Positions 1 to 7,317 of a stretch of DNA of 64,000 nucleotides are shown here, in pieces. The notes beneath the pieces were generated by a model, which had not been told where the DNA came from, made no database searches, and saw only the letters and a list, made by a program, of their open reading frames with translations. Source of the DNA: DATEDA01 sp963789885 (GTDB lineage Bacteria > Pseudomonadota > Gammaproteobacteria > Burkholderiales > SG8-39); NCBI GenBank assembly GCA_963789885.1, contig CAWBNB010000064.1, forward strand, positions 248,001 to 312,000. The letters are read 5' to 3'. Numbering within the stretch: the stretch's first letter is position 1; every line of letters begins with the position of its first letter. The position numbers and the translations under genes were made by a program.

Positions 1-117
1 CTCGCGGCACTGGGCGAGAGCCAGGGCGTGACGGTCGAGTCGATGGCACTCAAGGCCGCCGGCGAAGGCAAGGTTCAGGTGGAGTCGCTGGTGCTGCGGG
101 CGGCACGCGGAGGATAA
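1..117 (+). CDS. gspM: Type II secretion protein GspM, C-terminal end (partial)
   Basis: An open frame runs in from the window edge and stops at 115-117. It encodes 38 residues with the alternating hydrophobic and polar pattern of the ferredoxin-like C-terminal domain of GspM (for example VTVESMALKAAGEGKVQVES). GspM is an inner-membrane assembly-platform protein that partners GspL and GspF. The identification rests mainly on position, because the next genes are gspN, gspC, gspD, gspE and gspF. Only the tail is visible, so the call is contextual. The next ATG lies 3 bases after the stop, implying one transcript. Confidence 0.6.
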   Translation, partial: LAALGESQGVTVESMALKAAGEGKVQVESLVLRAARGG

Positions 118-120
118 GAG

Positions 121-507
121 ATGAAGATCGGTACCACGGGTTTGCGCTGGTGGCACGCGGGGCTCTTCCTGGCGGCGTTCACCGTGTCGCTCGCGGTCGC
201 GTTCCCGGCGCGCTGGGCGGGCGCCGCGGTCGAGCGCGCCACCGACGGCCGCGTGCGCGTCGTGGCCGCGACCGGCAGCCCCTGGAACGGCCGCGGCGAC
301 GTATGGCTCCGCGCGAACGGCGGCGAGGTCGCGCTCGGCACCGCCACCTGGCAATGGCTGCCGGCGCGCGTCCTTGCCGGCGAGCTCGCGTTCGAGGTCA
401 CGCTCGCTGGCGGCGCCGCGCCCGGCCGCGTGATCGTCGCGTGGGGCCCAGGCGGGACGGCGCTGCGCGGCGCGGACAGCGCTTCGGCCATCAGGAGACC
501 CGGATGA
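121..507 (+). CDS. gspN: Short type II secretion protein GspN
   Basis: The 128-residue product starts with a membrane segment (about residues 10-32) followed by a small periplasmic part containing GSPWNGRGDVWL and TATWQWLPARVLAGELAFEV. Both fit the opening of the GspN (T2SSN) family, an accessory inner-membrane component of the type II secretion machine. Family members I know are usually about 250 residues, so this one has only the first half. The stop overlaps the gspC start as ATGA (504-507), leaving no room for the missing half. It could be a naturally short form or a deletion product. It lies directly after gspM and is translationally coupled to gspC. Confidence 0.6.
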   Translation: MKIGTTGLRWWHAGLFLAAFTVSLAVAFPARWAGAAVERATDGRVRVVAATGSPWNGRGDVWLRANGGEVALGTATWQWLPARVLAGELAFEVTLAGGAAPGRVIVAWGPGGTALRGADSASAIRRPG

Positions 508-1418
508 AAGACCTCGCCGCCTCCCTCGCGCGGATCGCACCGACGCTCGCGACCCTAACGCTGCTCGTCCTCGGCGGATTCCTCGCGGCGAGCTGGGTCA
601 CCTATTTCGCCGCACCGTCGGATTCGGCGCCGCCCCCCGCGCGCGAGCGGCCGCAGCTCGGTCCCGCTGCGGAGACGCTCGCGACCGTGCATCTCTTCGG
701 CGCCGTTTCCAGCGGGGAGACGGTGAGCACCCTCAACGTGAAGCTGCGCGGGGTGTTCGCTGGCGGCGGCACCGGGACCGGGTACGCGATCGTCAACGCC
801 GGCGGCCGCGACCAGGCGACGCGGATCGGCGGCGAGATCGTGCCCGGTGTCACGCTCGAGTCGGTGCACGCCGGCCACGTGGTGCTCCGGCGCGCGGGTG
901 CGCTCGAGCGCGTCAACCTCGAGGAGCGCGTGAGCGCGCAGGGTCCCGCGGGTTCGCTCCCGCGCTACGCACAAGCCGCGCCGCCTCCTCCGCGATCGGC
1001 TCCAGCGCCCGCCGCAAGCGGCGCGGCGCCGGCCCCGTCCCAGTCGTCGAATCCGGGGGCGCGCTTCAGGCGCCCCGAGCCCTACGCGCCGGTCGGGGAC
1101 GTGCCGACGGAATCGCCACCGCCCGCACCCGGGCTCGCGCCGGCTCCCGAGTCCGCGCCGAGACCGCCCGCGCCACGGCCGCTTCCGGGCGGATCCGTGG
1201 CGGAGGGGCTCCTGATCCAGGACGTACCGCCGGGAAGCATGCTCGAGCGCATCGGGCTGCAGCCGGGCGACGTCGTGCGGTCGGTCAACGGCGAAGCGGT
1301 GACGAGCGAGGCCGACGTCGCACGCGTGCTCCAGAGTCGCGGGACGCAAGGCTCGTTCACGGCGGAAGTGCAGCGCGGCGGGATGACCGTGCCGATCGCC
1401 GTGAGCGGGCTCCGATAA
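504..1418 (+). CDS. gspC: Type II secretion protein GspC with PDZ domain
   Basis: The 304-residue protein has a short cytoplasmic N-terminus, one transmembrane helix at about 13-35 and a periplasmic homology region (about 50-150, including LFGAVSSGE and LRGVFAGGG). A long Pro/Ala/Ser linker (about 155-225) leads to a C-terminal PDZ domain (about 228-304, with GLQPGDVVRSVNGEAV). This is the standard build of GspC, which links the inner-membrane platform to the GspD secretin and helps select substrates. The ATG at 504 overlaps the gspN stop; longer in-frame extensions upstream run through gspN in another frame and are not credible. Confidence 0.88.
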   Translation: MKDLAASLARIAPTLATLTLLVLGGFLAASWVTYFAAPSDSAPPPARERPQLGPAAETLATVHLFGAVSSGETVSTLNVKLRGVFAGGGTGTGYAIVNAGGRDQATRIGGEIVPGVTLESVHAGHVVLRRAGALERVNLEERVSAQGPAGSLPRYAQAAPPPPRSAPAPAASGAAPAPSQSSNPGARFRRPEPYAPVGDVPTESPPPAPGLAPAPESAPRPPAPRPLPGGSVAEGLLIQDVPPGSMLERIGLQPGDVVRSVNGEAVTSEADVARVLQSRGTQGSFTAEVQRGGMTVPIAVSGLR

Positions 1419-1457
1419 GCACAAGACGGACAGGCACGAAGAGGATCGGGGGAAGAG

Positions 1458-3590
1458 ATGCGACTCGACACGAGGACGTTTGTCGCCGCTGCGGTGGCCG
1501 CGCTGCTCGCGCTGACCCTTGCCGCAACCGGCGCGCGGGCGCAGCAGCCGCCGTCGCCCGACGACACGGTGACGCTCAACTTCGTCAACGCCGACATCCA
1601 CGCGGTGGTAAAGGCGGTGTCGGAGATGACCGGCCGCAACTTCCTCATCGATCCGCGCGTGCAGGGCACGGTGAACATCGTCGCGCCGCGGCCGGTGCCG
1701 CGGAACATGGTGTTCCCGATCCTCCTGTCGGCGCTGCGCGTGCAGGGGTTCGCCGCGGTCGGCGGCGACCTCGGCTACGTGAACATCGTCCCCGAGTCCG
1801 ACGCGAAGTTCTACGCCGGCGCGCGCGACGCGCGGCACGCGCGCGGCGACCAGGTCGTGACCGAGGTGTTCCAGCTCTCGCACGAGTCGGCGCAATCGGT
1901 CGTCCAGACGCTGCGGCCGCTGGTGACGCCGAACAACGTGATCAACGCGTTCCCGGCGACGAACAGCATCGTGATCACCGACTACGCGTCGAACCTCGAG
2001 CGCCTGCGCAAGGTGATCGCCACGGTCGACCAGCCGCAGCCCGCGCAGCTCTCGACGATCAAGCTACGGTACGCCGCCGCGGTCGACGTCGCGCAGGCGG
2101 TGCAACGGCTCCTGCCCGAGGCCGCGCAGCCGACCGGGCCGGGCGCGCCGCCGCGCGTCGCCCTGAGCATCGACGCGCGCACCAACAGCCTGCTCGTCCG
2201 CGCGGAGAACCCGGCGCTCGCGAAGCGCATCCGCGAGCTCGCCGAGGGCATGGATCTCCCGACCGCCGCCGGCGGCAACATTCACGTCGTCTACCTCAAG
2301 AACACGCAGGCCGAGCGGCTCGCCGAGGCGCTGCGCGCGATCATCTCGGGCCAGCCGGCCGCAAGCCGCGCGGTGGCGCAAGGGGCGCCTGGACAGCCGC
2401 CGCCCCCGGGCGCGCAGCCGGTGGCTGCCGCCGCGCCGGCGGCAGTCGGCTCTGCGCCCGCGATCGGCGCGCTCGCGCAGGCGTCGGTGCAGGCGTATCC
2501 CGAGACCAACTCGCTCGTGATCATCGCCCCCGACAGCGTGTACAACGGGCTGCGCGGCGTGATCGAGAAGCTCGACGCGCGCCGCGCCCAGGTGTTCGTC
2601 GAGGCGCTGATCGTCGAGATCGCGACGACCAAGGCCGCCGAGTTCGGCATCCAGTGGCAGGCGATCCCCTCGGGCACCGGGAACACCAACGCCACCACCG
2701 GGTTCGGAATCCAGAACTTCAACAACTCCCCCGGCTCGAACATCGGACAGATCGCCCGCGATCCCGCATCGATCGGGCAGGGCCTGAGCCTCGGCCTGAT
2801 CCGCGGCAGCATCACGCTCGGCGGCGTGCAGATCCTGAACCTCGCGGCGCTGCTCCGCGCGCTCGAGAACGACGCGACCGCGAACATCCTGTCGACGCCG
2901 ACGCTGCTCACGCTCGACAACGAGGAGGCGAAGATCCAGGTCGGGCAGAACATCCCGATCGTGACCGGCAGCTTCACGCTCGCGGGCGCGGGCGGCGGGG
3001 TGGTCAACCCGTTCCAGACTTTCGAGCGGCGCGACATCGGCGTCACGCTCAAGATCCGGCCACAGATCACCGAAGGCGGCGTGGTAAAGCTGGCGATCTA
3101 CCAGGAGGTGTCGAGCATCTTCAACGCCCAGAACCCGACCGGGATCATCCTCAACAAGCGCTCGCTCGAGTCGCAGGTGCTGGTCGACGACGGCCAGATG
3201 ATCGTGCTCGGCGGGCTGATCTCCGACGACGTGCAGACCGGGACGCAGGCGGTGCCGGGGCTCGGCCGGATCCCGGTGCTCGGGGCGCTGTTCCGGTACG
3301 ACACGCGCAAGCGCGAGAAGATCAACCTCATGGTGTTCCTGCGGCCGGTCGTCGTTCGCGACGCGCCGATGACCGCCGGCCTGACCGCCGACCGCTACGA
3401 CGTGATCCGCGGCGTCCAGGGCGCACTGCAGCCGCCCAACCAGTTCCCGCTGCCGCCGCTGCGCGGCCCGGAGCTGCCGGCCGAGCTGCCGCCGCTCGTG
3501 CCCGGGCAGCCGCCGTCCCCGCCGCGCGGTCCGGCCGTGCCGCCCGCGGCGCCCGCTACCGAGCCATCCCAGCCACCGACCAGCCCGTGA
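1458..3590 (+). CDS. gspD: Type II secretion outer-membrane secretin GspD
   Basis: This 710-residue secretin forms the outer-membrane channel of the type II system. A signal peptide covers about residues 1-28 (GARA then QQ). The N0 domain begins with DDTVTLNFVNADIHAVVKAV and is followed by N1-N3 repeats, the second and third separated by a Pro/Ala-rich insert. The secretin core carries ILSTPTLLTLDNEEAKIQVG and VPGLGRIPVLGALFR. The last 60 residues are Pro-rich, where a pilotin-binding S domain may sit in other members. A GGGGAAG-type ribosome site precedes the ATG. The stop overlaps the GTG start of gspE. Confidence 0.95.
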   Translation: MRLDTRTFVAAAVAALLALTLAATGARAQQPPSPDDTVTLNFVNADIHAVVKAVSEMTGRNFLIDPRVQGTVNIVAPRPVPRNMVFPILLSALRVQGFAAVGGDLGYVNIVPESDAKFYAGARDARHARGDQVVTEVFQLSHESAQSVVQTLRPLVTPNNVINAFPATNSIVITDYASNLERLRKVIATVDQPQPAQLSTIKLRYAAAVDVAQAVQRLLPEAAQPTGPGAPPRVALSIDARTNSLLVRAENPALAKRIRELAEGMDLPTAAGGNIHVVYLKNTQAERLAEALRAIISGQPAASRAVAQGAPGQPPPPGAQPVAAAAPAAVGSAPAIGALAQASVQAYPETNSLVIIAPDSVYNGLRGVIEKLDARRAQVFVEALIVEIATTKAAEFGIQWQAIPSGTGNTNATTGFGIQNFNNSPGSNIGQIARDPASIGQGLSLGLIRGSITLGGVQILNLAALLRALENDATANILSTPTLLTLDNEEAKIQVGQNIPIVTGSFTLAGAGGGVVNPFQTFERRDIGVTLKIRPQITEGGVVKLAIYQEVSSIFNAQNPTGIILNKRSLESQVLVDDGQMIVLGGLISDDVQTGTQAVPGLGRIPVLGALFRYDTRKREKINLMVFLRPVVVRDAPMTAGLTADRYDVIRGVQGALQPPNQFPLPPLRGPELPAELPPLVPGQPPSPPRGPAVPPAAPATEPSQPPTSP

Positions 3591-5113
3591 GCACCCAGGC
3601 ACCCAGCACCGTTTTCGCCGCCCAGCTCGACGGCGCGTTCGTCCGCACGCTGCCCTATCACTTCGCCCGCGCGAAGGGCGTGATCGCGGCGCGGCGGCTC
3701 CCCGACGCAGTCGAGCTCTGGGTTCGGCCGGGCGTCACCGCGAGTGCGATCAGCGAAGCGCGCCGCGTGCTCGGCGCCCCGGTGCGGACGCTGATGCTCG
3801 CCCCGGAGCTCTTCGAGCGGCGCCTCGCGCAGCTCTACACGAGCGATGCCGGCGGCGCCGAGGGACTGATCGACGACCTCTCCGAGCACGTCGACCTGAA
3901 GAGCCTGGCCGACGGGCTGCCGGAGGTGACCGACCTCCTCGACGCGGAGGACGACGCGCCGGTCATCCGCTTCATCAACGCCCTCCTCACCCAGGCGCTG
4001 CGCGAGCGGGCGTCCGATGTGCACATCGAGGCCTTCGAAGGACGGTCGCTCGTGCGCCTGCGCATCGACGGGACGCTGCGCGACGTGCTCGAGCCGCCGC
4101 GCGCGCTGCACGCCGCGCTCGTGTCGCGGGTGAAGGTGATGGCAAGCCTCGACATCGCCGAGAAGCGCCTGCCGCAGGACGGCCGCATCACGCTGCGCAT
4201 CGCCGGGCGGCCGGTCGACGTCCGCGTCTCGACGCTTCCGACCGGGCACGGCGAGCGCGTGGTGCTGCGCCTCCTCGACAAGCAGCAGGGCCGCCTCGAC
4301 CTCGGCTCCCTCGGCATGAGCGACGAGACCCGCGCGCGGGTCGATCACCTGGTGCGCCAGGCACACGGGATCGTGCTCGTCACCGGGCCGACCGGCTCGG
4401 GGAAGACGACGACCTTGTACGCGGCGCTGTCGCAGCTCGACGCCGGCAAGCAGAACGTCATGACCGTCGAGGACCCGATCGAGTACGACCTCGACGGCAT
4501 CGGCCAGACCCAGGTCAACCCGGCGATCGAGATGACCTTCGCGCGCGCGCTGCGCGCGATCCTGCGCCAGGACCCCGACGTCGTGATGATCGGCGAGATC
4601 CGTGACCTCGAGACCGCGCGTATCGCGGTGCAGGCGAGCCTCACCGGCCACCTCGTCCTCGCGACGCTCCACACCAACGATGCGGCGGGCGCGGTGACGC
4701 GATTGATCGACATGGGCGTCGAGCCGTTCCTGCTCGCCTCCACCCTGCTCGGCGTGCTCGCACAGCGGCTCGTCCGCAAGCTCTGCCCCGACTGCCGGAA
4801 GCAGGGCGCGCTCTCGGCCAGTGAACGCGAGGCGGTCCCGGCGCACCTGCACCGCCGGTTGGTGTACACCGCGGCAGGCTGCCCGCAGTGCAAGTGGACC
4901 GGCTACCGGGGACGGACCGGAATCTACGAGCTGCTCACCGTCGACGACGAGATGCGGCGCCTCATCCACGACGCCGCGGCCGAGAGTCTGCTCCGCGAGC
5001 GCGCGACCGCGCGCGGCATGACGATGCTCCGCGACGACGGGTTGCGCTGGGTCGAGCGCGGCGAAACGACGGTCGCCGAGGTGCTGCGCGTGAGCCGCGC
5101 GGCGGACGAGTAG
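3587..5113 (+). CDS. gspE: Type II secretion ATPase GspE
   Basis: This is the cytoplasmic hexameric ATPase that powers pseudopilus assembly (508 residues). It has an N-terminal GspL-binding region, then the ATPase core with Walker A GPTGSGKTTTL at about residue 267, the Asp and His boxes, and Walker B DPDVVMIGEIRD near 330. A zinc-binding insertion has CPDC near 400 and CPQC near 432. The GTG start at 3587 overlaps the gspD stop (GTGA) and gives the expected N-terminus; the open frame extends further upstream only as an out-of-frame shadow of gspD. It lies between gspD and gspF in the usual order. Confidence 0.95.
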   Translation: MSTQAPSTVFAAQLDGAFVRTLPYHFARAKGVIAARRLPDAVELWVRPGVTASAISEARRVLGAPVRTLMLAPELFERRLAQLYTSDAGGAEGLIDDLSEHVDLKSLADGLPEVTDLLDAEDDAPVIRFINALLTQALRERASDVHIEAFEGRSLVRLRIDGTLRDVLEPPRALHAALVSRVKVMASLDIAEKRLPQDGRITLRIAGRPVDVRVSTLPTGHGERVVLRLLDKQQGRLDLGSLGMSDETRARVDHLVRQAHGIVLVTGPTGSGKTTTLYAALSQLDAGKQNVMTVEDPIEYDLDGIGQTQVNPAIEMTFARALRAILRQDPDVVMIGEIRDLETARIAVQASLTGHLVLATLHTNDAAGAVTRLIDMGVEPFLLASTLLGVLAQRLVRKLCPDCRKQGALSASEREAVPAHLHRRLVYTAAGCPQCKWTGYRGRTGIYELLTVDDEMRRLIHDAAAESLLRERATARGMTMLRDDGLRWVERGETTVAEVLRVSRAADE

Positions 5114-5125
5114 CCGGGAGCGGGT

Positions 5126-6343
5126 GTGTCCGGCTACCGCTACGAAGCGCTGGCACCGGACGGCAAGCGCCAGCGCGGCGTACTCGAGTCGGACAGCCCG
5201 CGCCAGGCGCGGCTGCGGCTGCGCGAGCAGGGCTGGCTGCCGGTCGAGGTCGAGCCGATTGCGGCGCAGGCGCCGGGCGCCGCGCACGGCTTCACCTTCG
5301 GCCGCAGGCGGGTCGGCGCCGCAGCACTTGCCCTTCTCACTCGCCAGCTCGCGACGCTCCTCGCCGCCGGCCTCACCGTCGAGCAGGCGCTGAACGCCGC
5401 CATCGAGCAGGCGGAACGCGACGGGGAGCGCCAGCTCCTCGCCGGCGTGCGCGGCGACGTGCTGGCCGGCCAGTCCCTCGGGCGCGCGCTGTCCCATCAT
5501 CCGGGGGCATTCCCCGAGGTGTACGTGACGCTGGTCGAAGCGGGCGAGCGCTCGGGCCGGCTCGCCGAGGTGCTGGGACGGCTCGCCGACTACACCGAGG
5601 ACCGCGACCGCCTCCGCGGCCAGGTCGCGCTCGCGTTCATCTACCCGGCGCTCGTCACCATCGTCGCGGTCAGCGTCGTGATCGGCCTCCTCGTCTACGT
5701 CGTCCCGCAGGTGGTGCAGGTGTTCCAGAACACGAGCCAGACCCTGCCGTTCCTGACCCGCGCGCTGATCGGGCTATCGGACTTCCTGCGCGTGTACGGC
5801 GGCTTCGTGCTGATCGCGCTCGTCGGCGCCGGGATCGCTGCCCGGCTCGCCCTCGCAGTGCCCGCCACGCGAGAGCGCTGGCACCGCACGCTGCTCCGCC
5901 TGCCGGTAGTCGGGCCGCTGTACCGCGGGCTCAACTCGGCGCGCCTCTCGGCGACGCTGGCGATCCTCGTCGGCAGCCGCGTCCCGCTGCTCACCGCCCT
6001 GAAGGCGGGCGCCGGTGTCGTGTCGAATCTCCCGCTCCGTCACGCGCTCGCGGAGGCCGCTGCGCGCGTGCAGGAGGGCGCGAGCCTCGCGCGCGCGCTT
6101 GGCGCGTCGCGGCTCTTCCCGCCGCTCATGGTGCACATGATCGCGAGCGGCGAGGCGAGCGGCCGGCTCGGGGAGATGCTCGAGCGCACCGCGGTCCAGC
6201 AGGCGCGCGAGCTCGAGCGGCGGATCGCCGCGTTCGTCGCCCTGCTCGAGCCGCTGCTGATCCTCGCCATGGGCGGGATCGTGCTCGTGATCGTGATGGC
6301 GATCCTGCTGCCGATCTTCGAGCTCAACTCGATCATCCGCTGA
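5126..6343 (+). CDS. gspF: Type II secretion inner-membrane protein GspF
   Basis: The 405-residue polytopic platform protein begins SGYRYEALAPDGKRQRGVLE, the standard GspF opening. It contains two GspF repeats, each a helical cytoplasmic domain (LTRQLATLLAAGLTVEQAL and its second copy) followed by membrane helices at about 170-195, 225-245 and 372-400. It anchors the GspE ATPase and the pseudopilus assembly. The GTG at 5126 sits 12 bases after gspE; no ATG is available upstream. It appears to be the last gsp gene here, since no pseudopilin genes follow; they must lie elsewhere. Confidence 0.95.
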   Translation: MSGYRYEALAPDGKRQRGVLESDSPRQARLRLREQGWLPVEVEPIAAQAPGAAHGFTFGRRRVGAAALALLTRQLATLLAAGLTVEQALNAAIEQAERDGERQLLAGVRGDVLAGQSLGRALSHHPGAFPEVYVTLVEAGERSGRLAEVLGRLADYTEDRDRLRGQVALAFIYPALVTIVAVSVVIGLLVYVVPQVVQVFQNTSQTLPFLTRALIGLSDFLRVYGGFVLIALVGAGIAARLALAVPATRERWHRTLLRLPVVGPLYRGLNSARLSATLAILVGSRVPLLTALKAGAGVVSNLPLRHALAEAAARVQEGASLARALGASRLFPPLMVHMIASGEASGRLGEMLERTAVQQARELERRIAAFVALLEPLLILAMGGIVLVIVMAILLPIFELNSIIR

Positions 6344-6423
6344 AGCGCCGGCCCCGGGGCCGCGCGCGCGCGCCCCGCGCACGATCCGCGCTTGATCCGC
6401 GCTTGCACGATCCCGCGATCTGT

Positions 6424-6436
6424 ATGACAATGTCAT
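6424..6436. promoter_or_regulatory. Perfect inverted repeat, possible operator
   Basis: ATGACAATGTCAT is a perfect 6+1+6 palindrome 28 bases before the ATG of the small membrane-protein gene at 6465. Short palindromes of this size are typical of GntR- or TetR-type operators. It sits next to an 11-base direct repeat (GATCCGCGCTT twice, about 6383-6404). No regulator gene is adjacent, so the regulator is unknown. Confidence 0.3.
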
Positions 6437-6464
6437 CGGCGGCGCAGCAGCACGGAGGTCTCGC

Positions 6465-6797
6465 ATGAAAGACCCGTCCGGACTCGACCTGCTCGTGGCG
6501 CTCCTCGGCACGCTGGGCGCGCTCCTGTTGCTCATCGCGGCCTTCGCCGCCGCGGCGCAAAGCAACGACCCGACCACCGACCGCCTGATCGTCCGCGTCG
6601 CCGACTGCGCGCACGTGGTGCGCCTCACGCGCCCGATGGCCCTCGCCGACGTCGAGGCGATTGCGCGCAAGCTTCGGTCGGACCCGGCCGCGCCGACACC
6701 CCCGGCACCGAGTGCGGACGCGACGATGGCGACGCCGGCCGCAGCCGCGATGGAAAGCGCGGGCGGAGGTGGCGACGGCTGCACCGTCGCGCGCTGA
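6465..6797 (+). CDS. Small single-pass membrane protein, unknown function
   Basis: A strong GGAGGT ribosome site (6454-6459) precedes this ATG. The 110-residue product has one hydrophobic helix (about residues 9-30), a small domain containing RLIVRVADCAHVVRL and DVEAIARKLRSDP, and an Ala/Pro-rich tail ending GDGCTVAR. I do not recognise the family. It stops 4 bases before the intramembrane protease gene, so the two are probably cotranscribed and may be functionally linked. Confidence 0.6.
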   Translation: MKDPSGLDLLVALLGTLGALLLLIAAFAAAAQSNDPTTDRLIVRVADCAHVVRLTRPMALADVEAIARKLRSDPAAPTPPAPSADATMATPAAAAMESAGGGGDGCTVAR

Positions 6798-6801
6798 AGC
6801 G

Positions 6802-7266
6802 ATGCACGCACCGTCGATCTCCCGCCTCGCGCACGACCGGCATTTCGCCGCGGCGCTGGCCGCGGGGCCGGTGGCCTGGGTCGCGCTTGCGCTCGCGCTG
6901 AACGTCCAGCCGAACCCGGCCTGGATCCTCGGCGACCCCGCGCGCGCGCTCAGCCTCGTCGTGGCGTGGCCGCTCCTCGAGGAGGCGCTGTTTCGCGGCG
7001 GCGTCCAGCCCGCCCTGCTCCGCACGCCCTTCGGCGCACGCGAAGCCTGGGGCCTCACCACTGCCAACGTCGCGACGAGCGTCCTGTTCGCTGCCGCGCA
7101 CCTCGCCAGCCAGACGCCGGAGTGGGCCGCGGCGGCGTTCCTCCCCTCGCTCGTGTTCGGCCATTTCCGCGAGCGCTACGGCTCGATCGTCCCGGGGGCC
7201 GCGCTCCACGTCTTCTACAACGCCGGATATTTCCTCCTCGTCGCGCCCCGACCGCCGGCGGCGTGA
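6802..7266 (+). CDS. Compact CPBP/CAAX-type intramembrane protease
   Basis: The 154-residue protein is mostly membrane-spanning. It has the two sequence boxes of the glutamic-type (ABI/CPBP) intramembrane proteases: WPLLEEALFRGGVQ (the EExxxR box) near residue 53 and LFAAAHLAS (the FxxxH box) near residue 96, plus HVFYNAGYFLL near the end. Its small size resembles the proteases paired with short C-terminal sorting signals, such as the JDVT-CTERM group, which is a family-level inference. The ATG at 6802 was chosen because it lies 4 bases after the previous stop; the frame continues upstream only as overlap. Substrates are unknown. Confidence 0.75.
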   Translation: MHAPSISRLAHDRHFAAALAAGPVAWVALALALNVQPNPAWILGDPARALSLVVAWPLLEEALFRGGVQPALLRTPFGAREAWGLTTANVATSVLFAAAHLASQTPEWAAAAFLPSLVFGHFRERYGSIVPGAALHVFYNAGYFLLVAPRPPAA

Positions 7267-7317
7267 GAAAAGCGATGGACGCGGGCGGGTGCCGAGTCTA
7301 GCCTGCCCGGCATCCCG

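Noticed and set aside
6344..6464. Rho-independent terminator after gspF
   Set aside because: The CG-rich run has self-complementary parts but no defined stem with a T tract; the direct repeat there is better reported as a possible control site.
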